Counted from the first letter of the stretch, positions 33,477-43,343 are shown. The stretch is 64,000 nucleotides of DNA from an uncultured Erysipelotrichaceae bacterium (GCA_902775285.1 CACYLI010000003.1:1-64000); one strand, 5' to 3'. Program-made: numbers and translations. The notes: generated by a model from the sequence alone, not told the origin.

Positions 33477-35018
33477 ATGAAGAATAAAACTATATATATT
33501 AGAATACTATTAGCTAGTGCAATATTATCTATTTTTATAATTAGTGTATACGTATACTTAACAAATATTAAAAATGGAGAAAAAAAGCATAAATTTAACA
33601 CACAACCACAAATAACTGTTAATTATACAAGTGCCACTTTAGAAAGTATTAAAAAAACTAATGGTTATTATTATTTTAATAAAGAAAACAATGAAATATT
33701 AGAATATTTTGATGATGATGTAAATTATAATATAATTGGAAAATATGGAAAAATATACGACTCTCCTATTAAGTTAAAAGAAAAAGAAACTAATGAAAAT
33801 GATGGATATGAAGAAAATAGAACTTTTGGAAATTATACTATAAAAACAGATGAAGAAGATGGTCTTGATTATTTAGAAGATAATAAAGGTAATAAATCAA
33901 GAAAATATAAATATATTTATTCTATATATTATGTTGAAAATGATATTTTTAAATCTGATTACTTAGCTTTAGAAAGTGACAATACGGTTATTTTATTTAA
34001 TTATAAAACTACAAAAGAAACAAATTTAAATGCATATTATGATGATTTGTGTATTTATAGTAACACAACTCAAAATGGAAATTATAAAAACTATATAATT
34101 GCAAGTACATATGATGTAAATGATGAAGATGAAAAATATGGATTAATTGATTACGATGGTAATGTGATATTAGATTTAATATATGATGATTTGGTGAATT
34201 ACAAAAACGACGATGCATATATTGCTTCTAAAAATAATAAATATGGAATTATAAATTCTAAAGGTGAAATAATAGAAGATTTTATATATGAATATATATA
34301 CAATTATTATAATTACACTATATTTGTAAAAAATAATAAAATAGGTATTAAATATAATGATAAATTAATAGTTGATTATACTATTCAATATAGTGATTCT
34401 AATAATTATACATTAGATTATGATTTAATAGATGGAAACTTATATTTATTTAAAAGAATAACTAGTAATAAAAACAGTCAAACATATTGGAATAAATCAG
34501 TAGTTTATAGAATAACTAAAAAAGGAATTGATAAAACACTTGAAAATAATTTGGAAACAATTACTTCTTATGATGAAAATGATGATGAAATTAAATATTT
34601 TTATAAAGTAAGTGAAAATAATAATAAACTATTAATTACAATATATGACACATATTTAATTGAATACTATTCATTTAGTATTCCTTATCAAAAAGCATAT
34701 GATTATAATATAGAATTTAGTAAATATAATAATTCAGAAATTTATGAACTATATTTATCCTATGATGTAGAAGGTGTTAAACATAAATACTATTATATAG
34801 ATTTATTTAATTCAAAAATGATTAAAGAAAAAGATGCTTTAATAACTTATTTAAAAAATGGATATAGTTTTGTACTTGATAATGATAATAAATTAACTAT
34901 TTATAAAAAAGATGAAATAATAGCTGAATTTAATAATATAGAATATTATTTAGGTGATTATTATTTTGCTAGTGAAAATGAAATATTTAAATTGGTTTTT
35001 AAAACAGACTACAAATGA
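33477..35018 (+). CDS. Membrane-anchored WG-repeat-like protein
   Basis: A 513-residue protein with one N-terminal helix (8-30) and a large extracellular part rich in Tyr, Asn and Asp. The middle has repeats close to the WG/KWG type: EKYGLIDYDGNVILDLIYDD, then NKYGIINSKGEIIEDFIYEY and a degenerate NKIGIKYNDKLIVDY. Such repeats form beta-sheet or propeller surfaces. The rest is not recognised. It is one of few plus-strand genes and is divergent from the RnfC-like gene. Confidence 0.75.
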   Translation: MKNKTIYIRILLASAILSIFIISVYVYLTNIKNGEKKHKFNTQPQITVNYTSATLESIKKTNGYYYFNKENNEILEYFDDDVNYNIIGKYGKIYDSPIKLKEKETNENDGYEENRTFGNYTIKTDEEDGLDYLEDNKGNKSRKYKYIYSIYYVENDIFKSDYLALESDNTVILFNYKTTKETNLNAYYDDLCIYSNTTQNGNYKNYIIASTYDVNDEDEKYGLIDYDGNVILDLIYDDLVNYKNDDAYIASKNNKYGIINSKGEIIEDFIYEYIYNYYNYTIFVKNNKIGIKYNDKLIVDYTIQYSDSNNYTLDYDLIDGNLYLFKRITSNKNSQTYWNKSVVYRITKKGIDKTLENNLETITSYDENDDEIKYFYKVSENNNKLLITIYDTYLIEYYSFSIPYQKAYDYNIEFSKYNNSEIYELYLSYDVEGVKHKYYYIDLFNSKMIKEKDALITYLKNGYSFVLDNDNKLTIYKKDEIIAEFNNIEYYLGDYYFASENEIFKLVFKTDYK

Positions 35019-35025
35019 GTCTGTT
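35003..35025. terminator. Bidirectional terminator holding both convergent stop codons
   Basis: AACAGACT/AGTCTGTT with a seven-base loop, then T7 on the plus strand and TTTT on the minus strand. The plus gene stops at 35016-35018 and the minus gene at 35009-35011, both inside the hairpin. Confidence 0.85.
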
Positions 35026-35563
35026 TTTTTGTATGTTTTAAATATAAATTATATAATTCTTTTTTATTTAATACTTTTTCTCCTTCTTTGGAAAGTTTTT
35101 TAAATACATCTTCTAAATAATCTTTTAATTTATCATTTAATACCATCATTTTTTCTTCTTTATAAAAATAATCTAATGGATCTGATTTTTTATAATTACC
35201 TTTATTATATGTTTTAGAAGCAGCTATTCTATCACAAATCATTTCTAACATATATTTAAAAGGTATTATTGGTGTTTTATTTGGTGATGCATAATCATAC
35301 CAATATTCATAATGATGCTTGTTTCTACCCTTATGATGTAGCCAAGCTCTAGAATAACCAATGTCTTTTTTGCATTCAACTATTGGACTATACTTTCCTT
35401 TTGATTTTTTATAATATTTAACAGATTCGCTAAATTCTTCATATGAATATTTAGATAAATCATGTAAAAGTCCTCTAAAAGGAATTCCAACTTTACAACA
35501 TAATTTAAAAACTTCCCATCTATGAGTGTTTACCACATTTAAATGTTTAAAAAAATACTTCAT
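35009..35563 (-). CDS. DUF5662-like protein
   Basis: A 184-residue soluble protein with a His/Asp pattern like metal-dependent phosphohydrolases: VNTHRWEVFKLCCKVGIPFR then GLLHDLSKYSYEEF, AWLHHKGRNKHHYEYWYDY and EMICDRIAASKTY. This arrangement fits the DUF5662 family, whose activity is not known to me. Its last 10 bp overlap the convergent WG-repeat gene. Confidence 0.75.
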   Translation of the reverse strand: MKYFFKHLNVVNTHRWEVFKLCCKVGIPFRGLLHDLSKYSYEEFSESVKYYKKSKGKYSPIVECKKDIGYSRAWLHHKGRNKHHYEYWYDYASPNKTPIIPFKYMLEMICDRIAASKTYNKGNYKKSDPLDYFYKEEKMMVLNDKLKDYLEDVFKKLSKEGEKVLNKKELYNLYLKHTKKQTHL

Positions 35564-35594
35564 AAAAATCTCCCATTAAAAAATCAATAAATAA

Positions 35595-35804
35595 TTATTG
35601 ATATTTTTGCATTTGTTTCATTAATTGATTAACTTGTTTTTGACTAGGATTTCTACCCATTCCTCTCATTAATGTTTTAATCATTTCTTCATTTATAGGT
35701 GGGTTTTCTTTCAATTGTTTAGTAAATACTTTCTTTGCAATAAAGAATCCTGCTATTACTCCTAAAACTAATCCTAATAGTACATATAATATATCTGAAA
35801 GCAT
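35595..35804 (-). CDS. yneF: YneF family (UPF0154) membrane protein
   Basis: A 69-residue protein: one helix (LYVLLGLVLGVIAGFFIAKK), then FTKQLKENPPINEEMIKTLM and RGMGRNPSQKQVNQLMKQM, the UPF0154 signature. The function is unknown. The ATG at 35802-35804 has AGGAGG upstream. It follows the SirA-like gene by 34 bp, as yneE(sirA) and yneF are neighbours in Bacillus subtilis. Confidence 0.92.
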   Translation of the reverse strand: MLSDILYVLLGLVLGVIAGFFIAKKVFTKQLKENPPINEEMIKTLMRGMGRNPSQKQVNQLMKQMQKYQ

Positions 35805-35838
35805 ATCTATTCCTCCTAGAGGTAATTTTATCATATTA

Positions 35839-36273
35839 TTATGCATTTATGCAAGAAGTATAAAAACTTTCTTCTAAAACAAAATAATCTTTATTTTCAA
35901 AATCACATACAAATAGATTTTTAAAATTCTTTAAATTATAAAAAAATGATGGTATATTCTTATTTGTCTTAATTTTTATATGAGTATTATTTATAGTCAT
36001 TTTTGTAGATTCAGAAAAGTAAAAATCATTAATTGTATGGGTATAATTATAACAAATATAGTTTTCACTATCTAAATTTTGTCTCTTTATATATTCATTA
36101 TACTCATCTTTATTTATAGGAATAACTAAACTATTAAATATACTAAAACCAAGTACTAAATCTTCATCTCTTAAGTAATGAATTCTTTCAATTAAATTAT
36201 ATAATTCTTCATAATTATACTTATAATTTTTTAAAACATTTTCTTTTATTTCAAATATATAAAATTCTCTCAT
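35839..36273 (-). CDS. SirA-like protein (sporulation inhibitor of replication family)
   Basis: A 144-residue soluble protein. The start MREFYIFEIKENVLKNY and the end FFYNLKNFKNLFVCDFENKD then YFVLEE fit SirA (YneE) of Bacillus, which binds DnaA and blocks initiation in sporulating cells. Middle similarity is weak. The place next to yneF supports the call. The ATG at 36271-36273 lies within GGTGAAAGATATG; a GTG four codons up is possible. Whether it acts in sporulation here is open. Confidence 0.65.
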   Translation of the reverse strand: MREFYIFEIKENVLKNYKYNYEELYNLIERIHYLRDEDLVLGFSIFNSLVIPINKDEYNEYIKRQNLDSENYICYNYTHTINDFYFSESTKMTINNTHIKIKTNKNIPSFFYNLKNFKNLFVCDFENKDYFVLEESFYTSCINA

Positions 36274-36321
36274 ATCTTTCACCAATATAATATTAATATA
36301 TTTTAAATATAAAAAATGTCG

Positions 36322-36350
36322 AAAAAAAGCTTTTTTAAAAAAAGCTTTTT
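36322..36350 (-). terminator. Terminator of the mraZ-pbpB operon
   Basis: AAAAAGC and GCTTTTT arms repeat around an A/T loop, followed by T-rich sequence, just after the pbpB stop. Confidence 0.65.
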
Positions 36351-38505
36351 ATTCAGTATCAATATATTTTGGTTCTAATACTATTTGTAATGTCTCACTT
36401 GTATTAATAGGTTTATCTTTTTCAAAGGAATAAGATTTAACATAACCACTTCCTTCAAAAGAAACATTTACTCCAATTAAATTTGCATACGTTAAAGCAT
36501 CATTTCTACTCCATCCTGTAATATCAGTCATTATAAAATCATTAGAATTTGAAAGTAAAAATACTTTATTTCCTTTATTTAATATAGTATTTTCACTAGG
36601 ATATTGTTTAATTACTTTATTTCCAGAGCCTAAAACTATTGGATTTAAAGTACTTGATAATGATTCCTTAACAGAATTTATATCTTTATTAATATAATTA
36701 TTAATAGTTATAGTTGCACTTTCTACTTCATTACTCTTTCCAACTATATTTAAATAAGTACCAACGTTTCTAACTAAATCTTTTACGCAAGTTTTTAAGT
36801 ATTTTGATTGTTTCATTTTTGAAGCAGCTACATATACAATTATTTGTGGATCATTTCCTGGGAATACACCTGCAAAACTTCTTACATAATTAGTACTTCC
36901 TTTCAAATAACCTCCAGTTGGAGATGCAATTTGTGCTGTACCAGTTTTACCAATTAAATCATATCCTTTTAAGTAGTAATCAGTACCAGTTGACATTTTT
37001 GCACTTCCATCAACTACTCCTCTCATTAAACCAATCATTTTATCTACAGTTTCTTTACTAAATACTTTTCTTATTTCAGTTCTTTCATTTTCTAAAACTG
37101 TATTTCCTTCGCTATCAACTATTTTTTTGATTAAATAAGGTTTTACTATAGTACCTTCATTTCCAATTGCACTTAGTGCTTGTAACATTTGAATCGCTGT
37201 AACTGTCATACCTTGACCAAATGAAGCAGATGCAACTTCAGTATTATATTTAAAATTAATAATACCATTGCTTTCATTAGGAAGACCAATATTTGTTTTT
37301 GTACCAAATCCTAAAGAACTATAGTAGTCTTTTAATTTGCTTCTACCAAGAGTAAGTGCAAGCTTAGTAGCTGCTACATTAGATGAACCCATAAATCCTT
37401 CATCATATGTAATATTTCCCCAACCATATGTATTCCAATCTTTTATAGTAGCATCATCTACTTTAATAGTTCCACTTTTATATGTTTTTGTTCCATCATA
37501 TTGTCCCGCTTCCATTGATGACATAAAACTAAATATTTTCATAGTTGATCCTGGTTCATAAGTACTTGCAACAAATGGATCATAATATGATTTAATAATT
37601 AATGTATTATTATTAAAACTAGGAGATGATGATATTCCAAGTATTTCTCCTGTTTTGGCATTCATAACAGAAATTGTTGCCCATTCAGGATTAGATTTTT
37701 CTAATTCTGTTCTAGCTTGTTCAGTAAACATTTGAATATTAGTATCTATTGTCAAATAAATATCATTTCCAGGAGTAGCTTTTTTTTCTATATTTGGTGT
37801 ACTAGTAATTTGATAACCATAAAGGTCTGATTGATACTCAATATATCCATTTTCACCAGTTAATTCATCATTATATGATTGTTCTATTCCTAATTCTCCA
37901 ACATAATTACCACTATCATTTCTTTTTGCATAACCAAGAGTATAAGATAAAAAATCTCCATTAGGATAATATCTTTTAGAACTTGAAATAAAATCAATAC
38001 CTGGTAAGCCTAAAGCATCTATTTGATCTTTAATAAGTTCAGTAATACCTCTACCACCAGGTCCTAATTCAACTTGATAAGGAACTGTTTCTTTACAATT
38101 GTTATCATTATCACATGTTTTAATTTTAGAATTTAATAATTTTAGAATAGTTTCTTTTTTCATATTAATAATTGGACTTAATTTTTCAGCTGTCATTTCT
38201 TTATCTACTACATGATATGGATTATTTTCATCTTTAGTTCTAGATGGTTCAAGATATGCAATCACTGTATAACTATTAACATCTTTTGCTAGAACTTCTC
38301 CTCCACTAGAATAGATTGTTCCACGTCTTGCTACTGTTGTTTTTTTAACTGTATCTCTTTCATCAGCAAAACTAGCTAAAGTTTTACCTTTAACTACAAT
38401 ATGTCCAGTTCCAATATAAACAAGTTTAAAAATAAGACATAAAAAAATAAAAACAATTGTAATAACAAATATAATATTTATCTTAATTGTTCTTATTCTT
38501 TTCAT
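36349..38505 (-). CDS. pbpB: Class B penicillin-binding protein 2B/FtsI with PASTA domains
   Basis: A 718-residue division transpeptidase. One helix (9-29), a pedestal dimerisation part (TTVARRGTIYSSGGEVLA), then the transpeptidase with STMK in YEPGSTMKIF, SSN in GSSNVAATKLA and KTG in LIGKTGTAQIAS. The last 140 residues form two PASTA repeats (INSVKESLSSTLNPIVLG; MTDITGWSRNDALTYANLIG). It cross-links septal peptidoglycan with the SEDS partner. It lies 12 bp after ftsL. Confidence 0.95.
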   Translation of the reverse strand: MKRIRTIKINIIFVITIVFIFLCLIFKLVYIGTGHIVVKGKTLASFADERDTVKKTTVARRGTIYSSGGEVLAKDVNSYTVIAYLEPSRTKDENNPYHVVDKEMTAEKLSPIINMKKETILKLLNSKIKTCDNDNNCKETVPYQVELGPGGRGITELIKDQIDALGLPGIDFISSSKRYYPNGDFLSYTLGYAKRNDSGNYVGELGIEQSYNDELTGENGYIEYQSDLYGYQITSTPNIEKKATPGNDIYLTIDTNIQMFTEQARTELEKSNPEWATISVMNAKTGEILGISSSPSFNNNTLIIKSYYDPFVASTYEPGSTMKIFSFMSSMEAGQYDGTKTYKSGTIKVDDATIKDWNTYGWGNITYDEGFMGSSNVAATKLALTLGRSKLKDYYSSLGFGTKTNIGLPNESNGIINFKYNTEVASASFGQGMTVTAIQMLQALSAIGNEGTIVKPYLIKKIVDSEGNTVLENERTEIRKVFSKETVDKMIGLMRGVVDGSAKMSTGTDYYLKGYDLIGKTGTAQIASPTGGYLKGSTNYVRSFAGVFPGNDPQIIVYVAASKMKQSKYLKTCVKDLVRNVGTYLNIVGKSNEVESATITINNYINKDINSVKESLSSTLNPIVLGSGNKVIKQYPSENTILNKGNKVFLLSNSNDFIMTDITGWSRNDALTYANLIGVNVSFEGSGYVKSYSFEKDKPINTSETLQIVLEPKYIDTE

Positions 38506-38517
38506 TGTTTACTCCTT

Positions 38518-38805
38518 TTATTTAGATACAACTCTAATATTACTATTATTATACTCCAAACCAAAGGTATCTGCAACTTCTAAAGCATTATCAAGTGATG
38601 ATAATTCATTTATTTTCATTTGAATACTAGCATTTAATTCTTCTTGTGTATTTATTTTTTGTTTTAATCTTTGTAGTTCTGAGTTATGAGATTGAATCAT
38701 AGCTTGTCCAATAAAATTAACAAACAAAGTACCTACTATAAATATACATATAATAGCAGTCATTGTATTTTCAATTTTTAATTTTATATACTTTTTCTTT
38801 TTCAT
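38518..38805 (-). CDS. ftsL: Cell division protein FtsL
   Basis: A 95-residue bitopic protein: basic cytosolic head, one helix (MTAIICIFIVGTLFVNFIG), then a leucine-zipper-like coil (LQRLKQKINTQEELNASIQM) and a short end with VADTFGLEY. It bridges FtsB/DivIC and the septal synthases. Identification rests on layout and place between rsmH and pbpB; it overlaps rsmH by 4 bp. Confidence 0.88.
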   Translation of the reverse strand: MKKKKYIKLKIENTMTAIICIFIVGTLFVNFIGQAMIQSHNSELQRLKQKINTQEELNASIQMKINELSSLDNALEVADTFGLEYNNSNIRVVSK

Positions 38806-39704
38806 TTTACCCTTTCTATTACTCTTAACTTCGAACTTCTACTCCTATTATTATCATCTAGTTCTTCATTACTAGGTGTTATTTTCACTATTTTTTTAGC
38901 TCTTGCTTTTAAATGTTCTGGTACAATTGGAAGCTTTTTAGCACTTTCATCATCACTACACAAATCTTTAAAAACATTAGCTACTATTTTATCTTCTAAT
39001 GAATGAAAACTTATAACACAAAGTCTTCCTCCAACATTCAATAAATCAAATGCATTTCTAAGTGAACTTTCTAAAATATCTAGTTCATGATTCACTTCTA
39101 TTCTAATTGCTTGAAATACTCGTCTAGCTGGATGCGATTTATTTCTATAACTTATCGGTACATTATTTTTTATTAGTTCTGCTAATTCTAAAGTTGTATT
39201 AATTGGTCTATTGTTAACTATAGCTTTTGCAATATTTTTAGAATATTTTTCTTCCCCAAATTTATAAAATATCTCTACTAATTTTTCATAACTATAATTA
39301 TTAACCACATAATGTGCATCTAATTCTTGTGAAGTATCCATTCTCATATCAAGCCTAGCATCTTTATGAAAACTAAAACCTCTTTCTTCTTCATCTAATT
39401 GTGGACTAGATACACCTAAATCAAATAATATACCATCAACATTTTCATTAATATAATCTTTCATATTAACAAAATTGCTTTTAATAATTTTAAAGTTATC
39501 TGATATTTTAGATAACTTTTCTTGTGAATACTTGATAGCTTCACTATCTTGATCAAAGGCGAATAGAAACCCCTTTTTATTCAATTTCTTTAATATCTCG
39601 CCTGAGTGCCCTGCGTATCCAACAGTAGCATCTATGTAAGTTTTACCCTCTGATACATTTAAATATTCTATTACCTCGTCTAACAAAACACTTTTATGCT
39701 TCAT
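38802..39704 (-). CDS. rsmH: 16S rRNA m4C1402 methyltransferase RsmH
   Basis: A 300-residue SAM-dependent enzyme, normal length. MKHKSVLLDEVIEYLNV opens the protein, YIDATVGYAGHSGEIL is the SAM site, FDLGVSSPQLDEEERGFSFH is the family signature, and VISFHSLEDKIV and SRSSKLRVIERV close it. It overlaps mraZ by 11 bp and ftsL by 4 bp. Confidence 0.98.
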   Translation of the reverse strand: MKHKSVLLDEVIEYLNVSEGKTYIDATVGYAGHSGEILKKLNKKGFLFAFDQDSEAIKYSQEKLSKISDNFKIIKSNFVNMKDYINENVDGILFDLGVSSPQLDEEERGFSFHKDARLDMRMDTSQELDAHYVVNNYSYEKLVEIFYKFGEEKYSKNIAKAIVNNRPINTTLELAELIKNNVPISYRNKSHPARRVFQAIRIEVNHELDILESSLRNAFDLLNVGGRLCVISFHSLEDKIVANVFKDLCSDDESAKKLPIVPEHLKARAKKIVKITPSNEELDDNNRSRSSKLRVIERVK

Positions 39705-40131
39705 AATTACTATCGAATATATCTTCAGTTATTTCTTCTAAAGACTCTTCATTAACTTTCATATAATTATTAAATTCTTCTAAGCTCCATATTTCTAGTC
39801 GTTCATTTACGCCAATAATCACACATTCTTTTTGAATATTGGCGTAATGAACTAACGGTGAGGTAATATTAATTCGACCTTGTTTATCGAATTCGGTAAT
39901 GGAAGCTCCACCTATAAAAGCTCTTTCAAATGCTCTTACATTTTTCTTTGTAAATTGTAGGTTACTTACTTTTGCCATTATTTTATTCCATTCAACTTCT
40001 GAATAGACAAATAAGCACTTATCAAGTCCTTTAGTGATAATGAATCTTTCTCCTAATTCACTTCTAAACTTAGAAGGAATTATTAATCGACTCTTCTCAT
40101 CAATATTATGATGAAATTCACCCATTAACAT
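39694..40131 (-). CDS. mraZ: Transcriptional regulator MraZ
   Basis: A 145-residue protein with two SpoVT/AbrB-like halves: MLMGEFHHNIDEKSRLIIPS with KFRSELGE, and ITEFDKQGRINITSPLVHYA. DKSR- and DKQGR-type loops bind the repeats ahead of the operon. The ATG at 40129-40131 matches the family start and has GGGGTG upstream; the open frame reaches 12 codons further. It leads the division operon and should regulate itself. Confidence 0.96.
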   Translation of the reverse strand: MLMGEFHHNIDEKSRLIIPSKFRSELGERFIITKGLDKCLFVYSEVEWNKIMAKVSNLQFTKKNVRAFERAFIGGASITEFDKQGRINITSPLVHYANIQKECVIIGVNERLEIWSLEEFNNYMKVNEESLEEITEDIFDSNYEA

Positions 40132-40141
40132 GATCAAAGCA

Positions 40142-40178
40142 CCCCACTTTCTACCACTTTGTTTCACTTCCTACCACT
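40142..40178 (-). promoter_or_regulatory. MraZ operator: four GTG boxes at 10-nt period
   Basis: On the minus strand GTGGTAGGAA, GTGAAACAAA, GTGGTAGAAA and GTGGGG follow each other at exact 10-nt steps, giving (A)AAGTG boxes with four-base gaps. This is the arrangement reported for MraZ targets. It overlaps the predicted transcript start. Confidence 0.85.
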
Positions 40179-40207
40179 ATATTACTATTTTTATTGATTT
40201 TTGTAAA
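40179..40207 (-). promoter_or_regulatory. Promoter of the mraZ operon
   Basis: On the minus strand TTTACA (40202-40207), 17 nt, and TAATAT (40179-40184), directly before the MraZ boxes. Confidence 0.7.
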
Positions 40208-40246
40208 TACCCTTTTAAAATATTTTTGTAAATTTTTTGTCAAATA

Positions 40247-40272
40247 AAAACACATTTTTATAAATGTGTTTT
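40247..40272 (-). terminator. Terminator of hemW
   Basis: AAAACACATTT/AATGTGTTTT hairpin, then TATTT on the minus strand. Confidence 0.85.
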
Positions 40273-40280
40273 GTATTCTT

Positions 40281-41363
40281 TTACATAATCATATTAATTA
40301 TTTCATTCATAACGTATATTTTACTTTCAGGAATATACAAATAATCATTTTCAAGAATCAAATATTTCTTTTTTAAAGCTTCTTCTATATTAAAAGCATC
40401 AAATATATCTTTATTATATTTTTCTTTAAACTTAACTATATTTATACCTTTTAATTTTCTAAGCCCCAATATTATTTCATTTTCCATTTCTTCTTGATTA
40501 GATACAAGTAATTCATTAAATCTATATTTACGTTCTAAATATTTATTAAAGTTTCTTGTATTTTCATATCTCATACTATTAATATATCCACTAGCTCCAA
40601 GTCCAAAACCATAATATTCTTCATTATTCCAATATGTTAGATTATGTTTGCTTTCATATCCATCAAGAGCAAAATTACTTACTTCATAATGAATAAAACC
40701 TTTTTTCTTTAATTTATTACAAATATATGTGTACATTCTATAATCAAGTTCTTCTTCTACTGGTTTAACTTTATCATTATATATTTTAGTATGTTCTTCT
40801 ATAATTAAAGAATATGTACTAATATGTGTTACATCTAGTTTTAAAATATTTTTTAAGTCATTTTTAAGTGTACTTAGTTTCTCAACAGGTAATGCATACA
40901 TTAAATCTACATTAATATTTTTAAACCCATATTTTTTACATAAAGCAATATTTTTATATATTAATTCTTTATCATGTTTACGATTTAAAAACTCCAAGTT
41001 CTTTTTGTTAAAACTTTCTATTCCAATACTTAATCTATTAACTCCATTTTCCTTTAGAATACTGAGTAGTTCTACACTAATATCATTAATGTTACATTCA
41101 AATGTAAATTCTATATCTTTCATCACATCAAATTTTTTAATTATTTTAAATAGTCTAATTAAATTGCTTGTACTAAGACAAGATGGAGTTCCTCCACCTA
41201 TATAAATTGTCTTAATTTTATCGTTTTCATAGTATTCATCTATTTCCTTAGATAGTATTTCTAAATATGCATGAGCCCATTTCTCATTATTTAAAAATTT
41301 ACAAAAGTCGCAATAAGAACAAATGCTATTACAAAATGGTATATGTATATAAACACTTCTCAT
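40281..41363 (-). CDS. hemW: HemW-like radical SAM protein
   Basis: A 360-residue protein. MRSVYIHIPFCNSICSYCDF gives the radical-SAM C-x3-C-x2-C cluster motif; TIYIGGGTPSCLS, RLSIGIESFNKKNLEFLNRK, INVDLMYALP and EVSNFALDGYESKHNLTYW follow, all HemW/HemN-type. HemW is a heme chaperone; no heme synthesis genes are in view. Nothing else of note is close by. Confidence 0.93.
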   Translation of the reverse strand: MRSVYIHIPFCNSICSYCDFCKFLNNEKWAHAYLEILSKEIDEYYENDKIKTIYIGGGTPSCLSTSNLIRLFKIIKKFDVMKDIEFTFECNINDISVELLSILKENGVNRLSIGIESFNKKNLEFLNRKHDKELIYKNIALCKKYGFKNINVDLMYALPVEKLSTLKNDLKNILKLDVTHISTYSLIIEEHTKIYNDKVKPVEEELDYRMYTYICNKLKKKGFIHYEVSNFALDGYESKHNLTYWNNEEYYGFGLGASGYINSMRYENTRNFNKYLERKYRFNELLVSNQEEMENEIILGLRKLKGINIVKFKEKYNKDIFDAFNIEEALKKKYLILENDYLYIPESKIYVMNEIINMIM

Positions 41364-41402
41364 AAATTATTACCTCAGTATAATTATATAAATATTTTTA
41401 AA

Positions 41403-41963
41403 TTAAATCAATTTATTATTTTTTAAATACTCTATTAATTGTTGATATCCAGTATCATTCCATAATTTAAGTCTCTTTTCATCTTTAAAACTAGCAAGTG
41501 TTTTAGTTTGTCCATCTGGAATAAATATAAAATCCCAACTCCATCCATATTTTCCACTTTTTCTTTTAGCAATAGTTCCTTTAGTAACTGATTTAAAGAC
41601 TACTGGTTCTTTTCCATATTCACAAAAAGATAAAGCTTGAACAAATTCTGCTTTTCTATTTTCTACACCTTTCATAAGTTTTAATATTCCATCTACATCA
41701 ATAGTATCTGAAATATAATGGGTATAAGCAGCTGGGAAACCATTTAATGCATCAATTGAAATTCCTGTATCATTTTTTACAATATTACATTTTAATTTAT
41801 CACTTGCCCATTTAGCTGAATAAAGTGCTACTTCTTCTACACTATCTGCTTGAATTTCTACAGTATCCATTTTTATATTGTCAACTTCAATATTTAAAGG
41901 TTCTAAAAACTGCTTTGCTTGAGCAAGTTTTGCCCAATTTCCTGTAACTAATGTTATTTTCAT
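41403..41963 (-). CDS. Ham1/RdgB-type non-canonical purine NTP pyrophosphatase
   Basis: A 186-residue protein. The start KITLVTGNWAKLAQAKQFLE corresponds to the family TGNxxKxxE-type loop, and NDTGISIDALNGFPAAYTHY to the catalytic Asp loop. GWSWDFIFIPDG and FKDEKRLKLWNDTGYQQLIE complete the Ham1 fold. Such enzymes remove dITP and XTP from the nucleotide pool. It diverges from Bacillus RdgB and resembles a separate Ham1-like branch. Confidence 0.85.
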   Translation of the reverse strand: MKITLVTGNWAKLAQAKQFLEPLNIEVDNIKMDTVEIQADSVEEVALYSAKWASDKLKCNIVKNDTGISIDALNGFPAAYTHYISDTIDVDGILKLMKGVENRKAEFVQALSFCEYGKEPVVFKSVTKGTIAKRKSGKYGWSWDFIFIPDGQTKTLASFKDEKRLKLWNDTGYQQLIEYLKNNKLI

Positions 41964-42018
41964 AATAATACCTACCTTTCATTTCTTATATTATTATAAA
42001 TTTATTTTTTTGTAAAGA

Positions 42019-42043
42019 AAAAATAGTTCAAAACTGAACTATT
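42019..42043 (-). terminator. Terminator of the sigma factor gene at 42039
   Basis: AAATAGTTCAG/TGAACTATTT hairpin, then a T-run on the minus strand. It overlaps the stop region. Confidence 0.85.
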
Positions 42044-43343
42044 TAAAACTTGTATGAGTATAATTTGAAAATTTTAAACTTTTAGCATTTTCTCTTTCTT
42101 GTTGTTTTTCATATCTAGTAAGAGGATCAATATATTCTTCATTTGGATTAAATGATCTTACTTGTCTATCTATTTTTAATTTTCTTAATGCTTTTGCTTC
42201 TATTTGTCTAACTCTTTCACGAGTAATACCATACATTTTTCCTACTTCTTCTAAAGTATATATTTGTCCATCAACAAAACCATATCTATATTTAATTACT
42301 TCTTTTTCTCTATCAGTTAAGATTGAATTAAATACAGCTTCATTAAATTCTTTTCTTATTGTTCTATCTTCAAATATACCATTTGATTCATCTATATCTT
42401 CTAAAAAATCACCAAGTTCACTTTCTTCTCTTCCATCATCTTTATGTAATGTTTGATTTAAAGATACTACTTCTTCTATAGATAAACAAAACTCTACTTT
42501 TTCAACTGAAATATTTAAAATATCTGCAATTTCATAATTTGATGGTGTCTTTCCAGAATGCATCATTTCATATTCTTTTATTGTTTTATTAACTTTATTA
42601 ATAATTTCAACCATATGAACAGGTATTCTTATAACTCTACTATTATCAGCAATTGCTCTAGTTATAGATTGTCTAATCCACCAAGTAGCATAAGTACTAA
42701 ATTTATATCCTTTAGTATAATCAAATTTTTCAATAGCTCTTAATAAACCAATATTACCATCTTGAACTAAATCACCTATATTATCATTAATTCTAGAATA
42801 TCTTTTAGCAATACTAATAACTAATCTTAAATTATGAAATGCTAATTCTTCTCTAGCATTTTCTTTTTGAGATTCATTTCCATTTTCCATGATTTTAAAT
42901 AGTTCAATTTCTCTTGCTTGAGTTAATGGTTCAGATCCATCTAAATCATTTAAATATATTCTAAATAAATCTAAATCATTAGTTCTATTATCTATAGGAA
43001 TTAACTCTTCTTCATAATCATTATCATCTTCTTCAGGTTCATTTAAAACATCATCAAAAATAAATCCATTCTTATTTGCATATGTAGTAGCTAAAGTATA
43101 AAATATATCATTTTCTTTTAAATATTTATTATTTTCTACATCAATAAGAATAGAAATCATGTTATTAATCTTACTATTTTCTAATAATTCTTCTGCTTCG
43201 TTCAAATCAATACTAACTCTATTTTTTCCATTTAAAAACTTAATTAATTTTCTAAAATTCTTCATTTGAACTATAGAATTATTCTTATCTTCAAAATTTT
43301 CTTCAACATAAGTAAATATGCTTTCTAATGTTTCCTTTCTCAT
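42039..43343 (-). CDS. RNA polymerase primary-type sigma-70 factor
   Basis: A 434-residue protein. The first 100 residues resemble a region 1.1-like helical head. Region 1.2 is [20 protein letters not shown]; region 2 has [31 protein letters not shown] and [20 protein letters not shown]; region 3 follows; region 4.2 is [20 protein letters not shown]. All core and promoter-reading parts are intact, as in SigA. Neither dnaG nor rpoU flanks it, so it could be the main sigma or a close extra copy. The start has an AGGGGG ribosome site. Confidence 0.9.
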   Translation of the reverse strand: MRKETLESIFTYVEENFEDKNNSIVQMKNFRKLIKFLNGKNRVSIDLNEAEELLENSKINNMISILIDVENNKYLKENDIFYTLATTYANKNGFIFDDVLNEPEEDDNDYEEELIPIDNRTNDLDLFRIYLNDLDGSEPLTQAREIELFKIMENGNESQKENAREELAFHNLRLVISIAKRYSRINDNIGDLVQDGNIGLLRAIEKFDYTKGYKFSTYATWWIRQSITRAIADNSRVIRIPVHMVEIINKVNKTIKEYEMMHSGKTPSNYEIADILNISVEKVEFCLSIEEVVSLNQTLHKDDGREESELGDFLEDIDESNGIFEDRTIRKEFNEAVFNSILTDREKEVIKYRYGFVDGQIYTLEEVGKMYGITRERVRQIEAKALRKLKIDRQVRSFNPNEEYIDPLTRYEKQQERENAKSLKFSNYTHTSFK

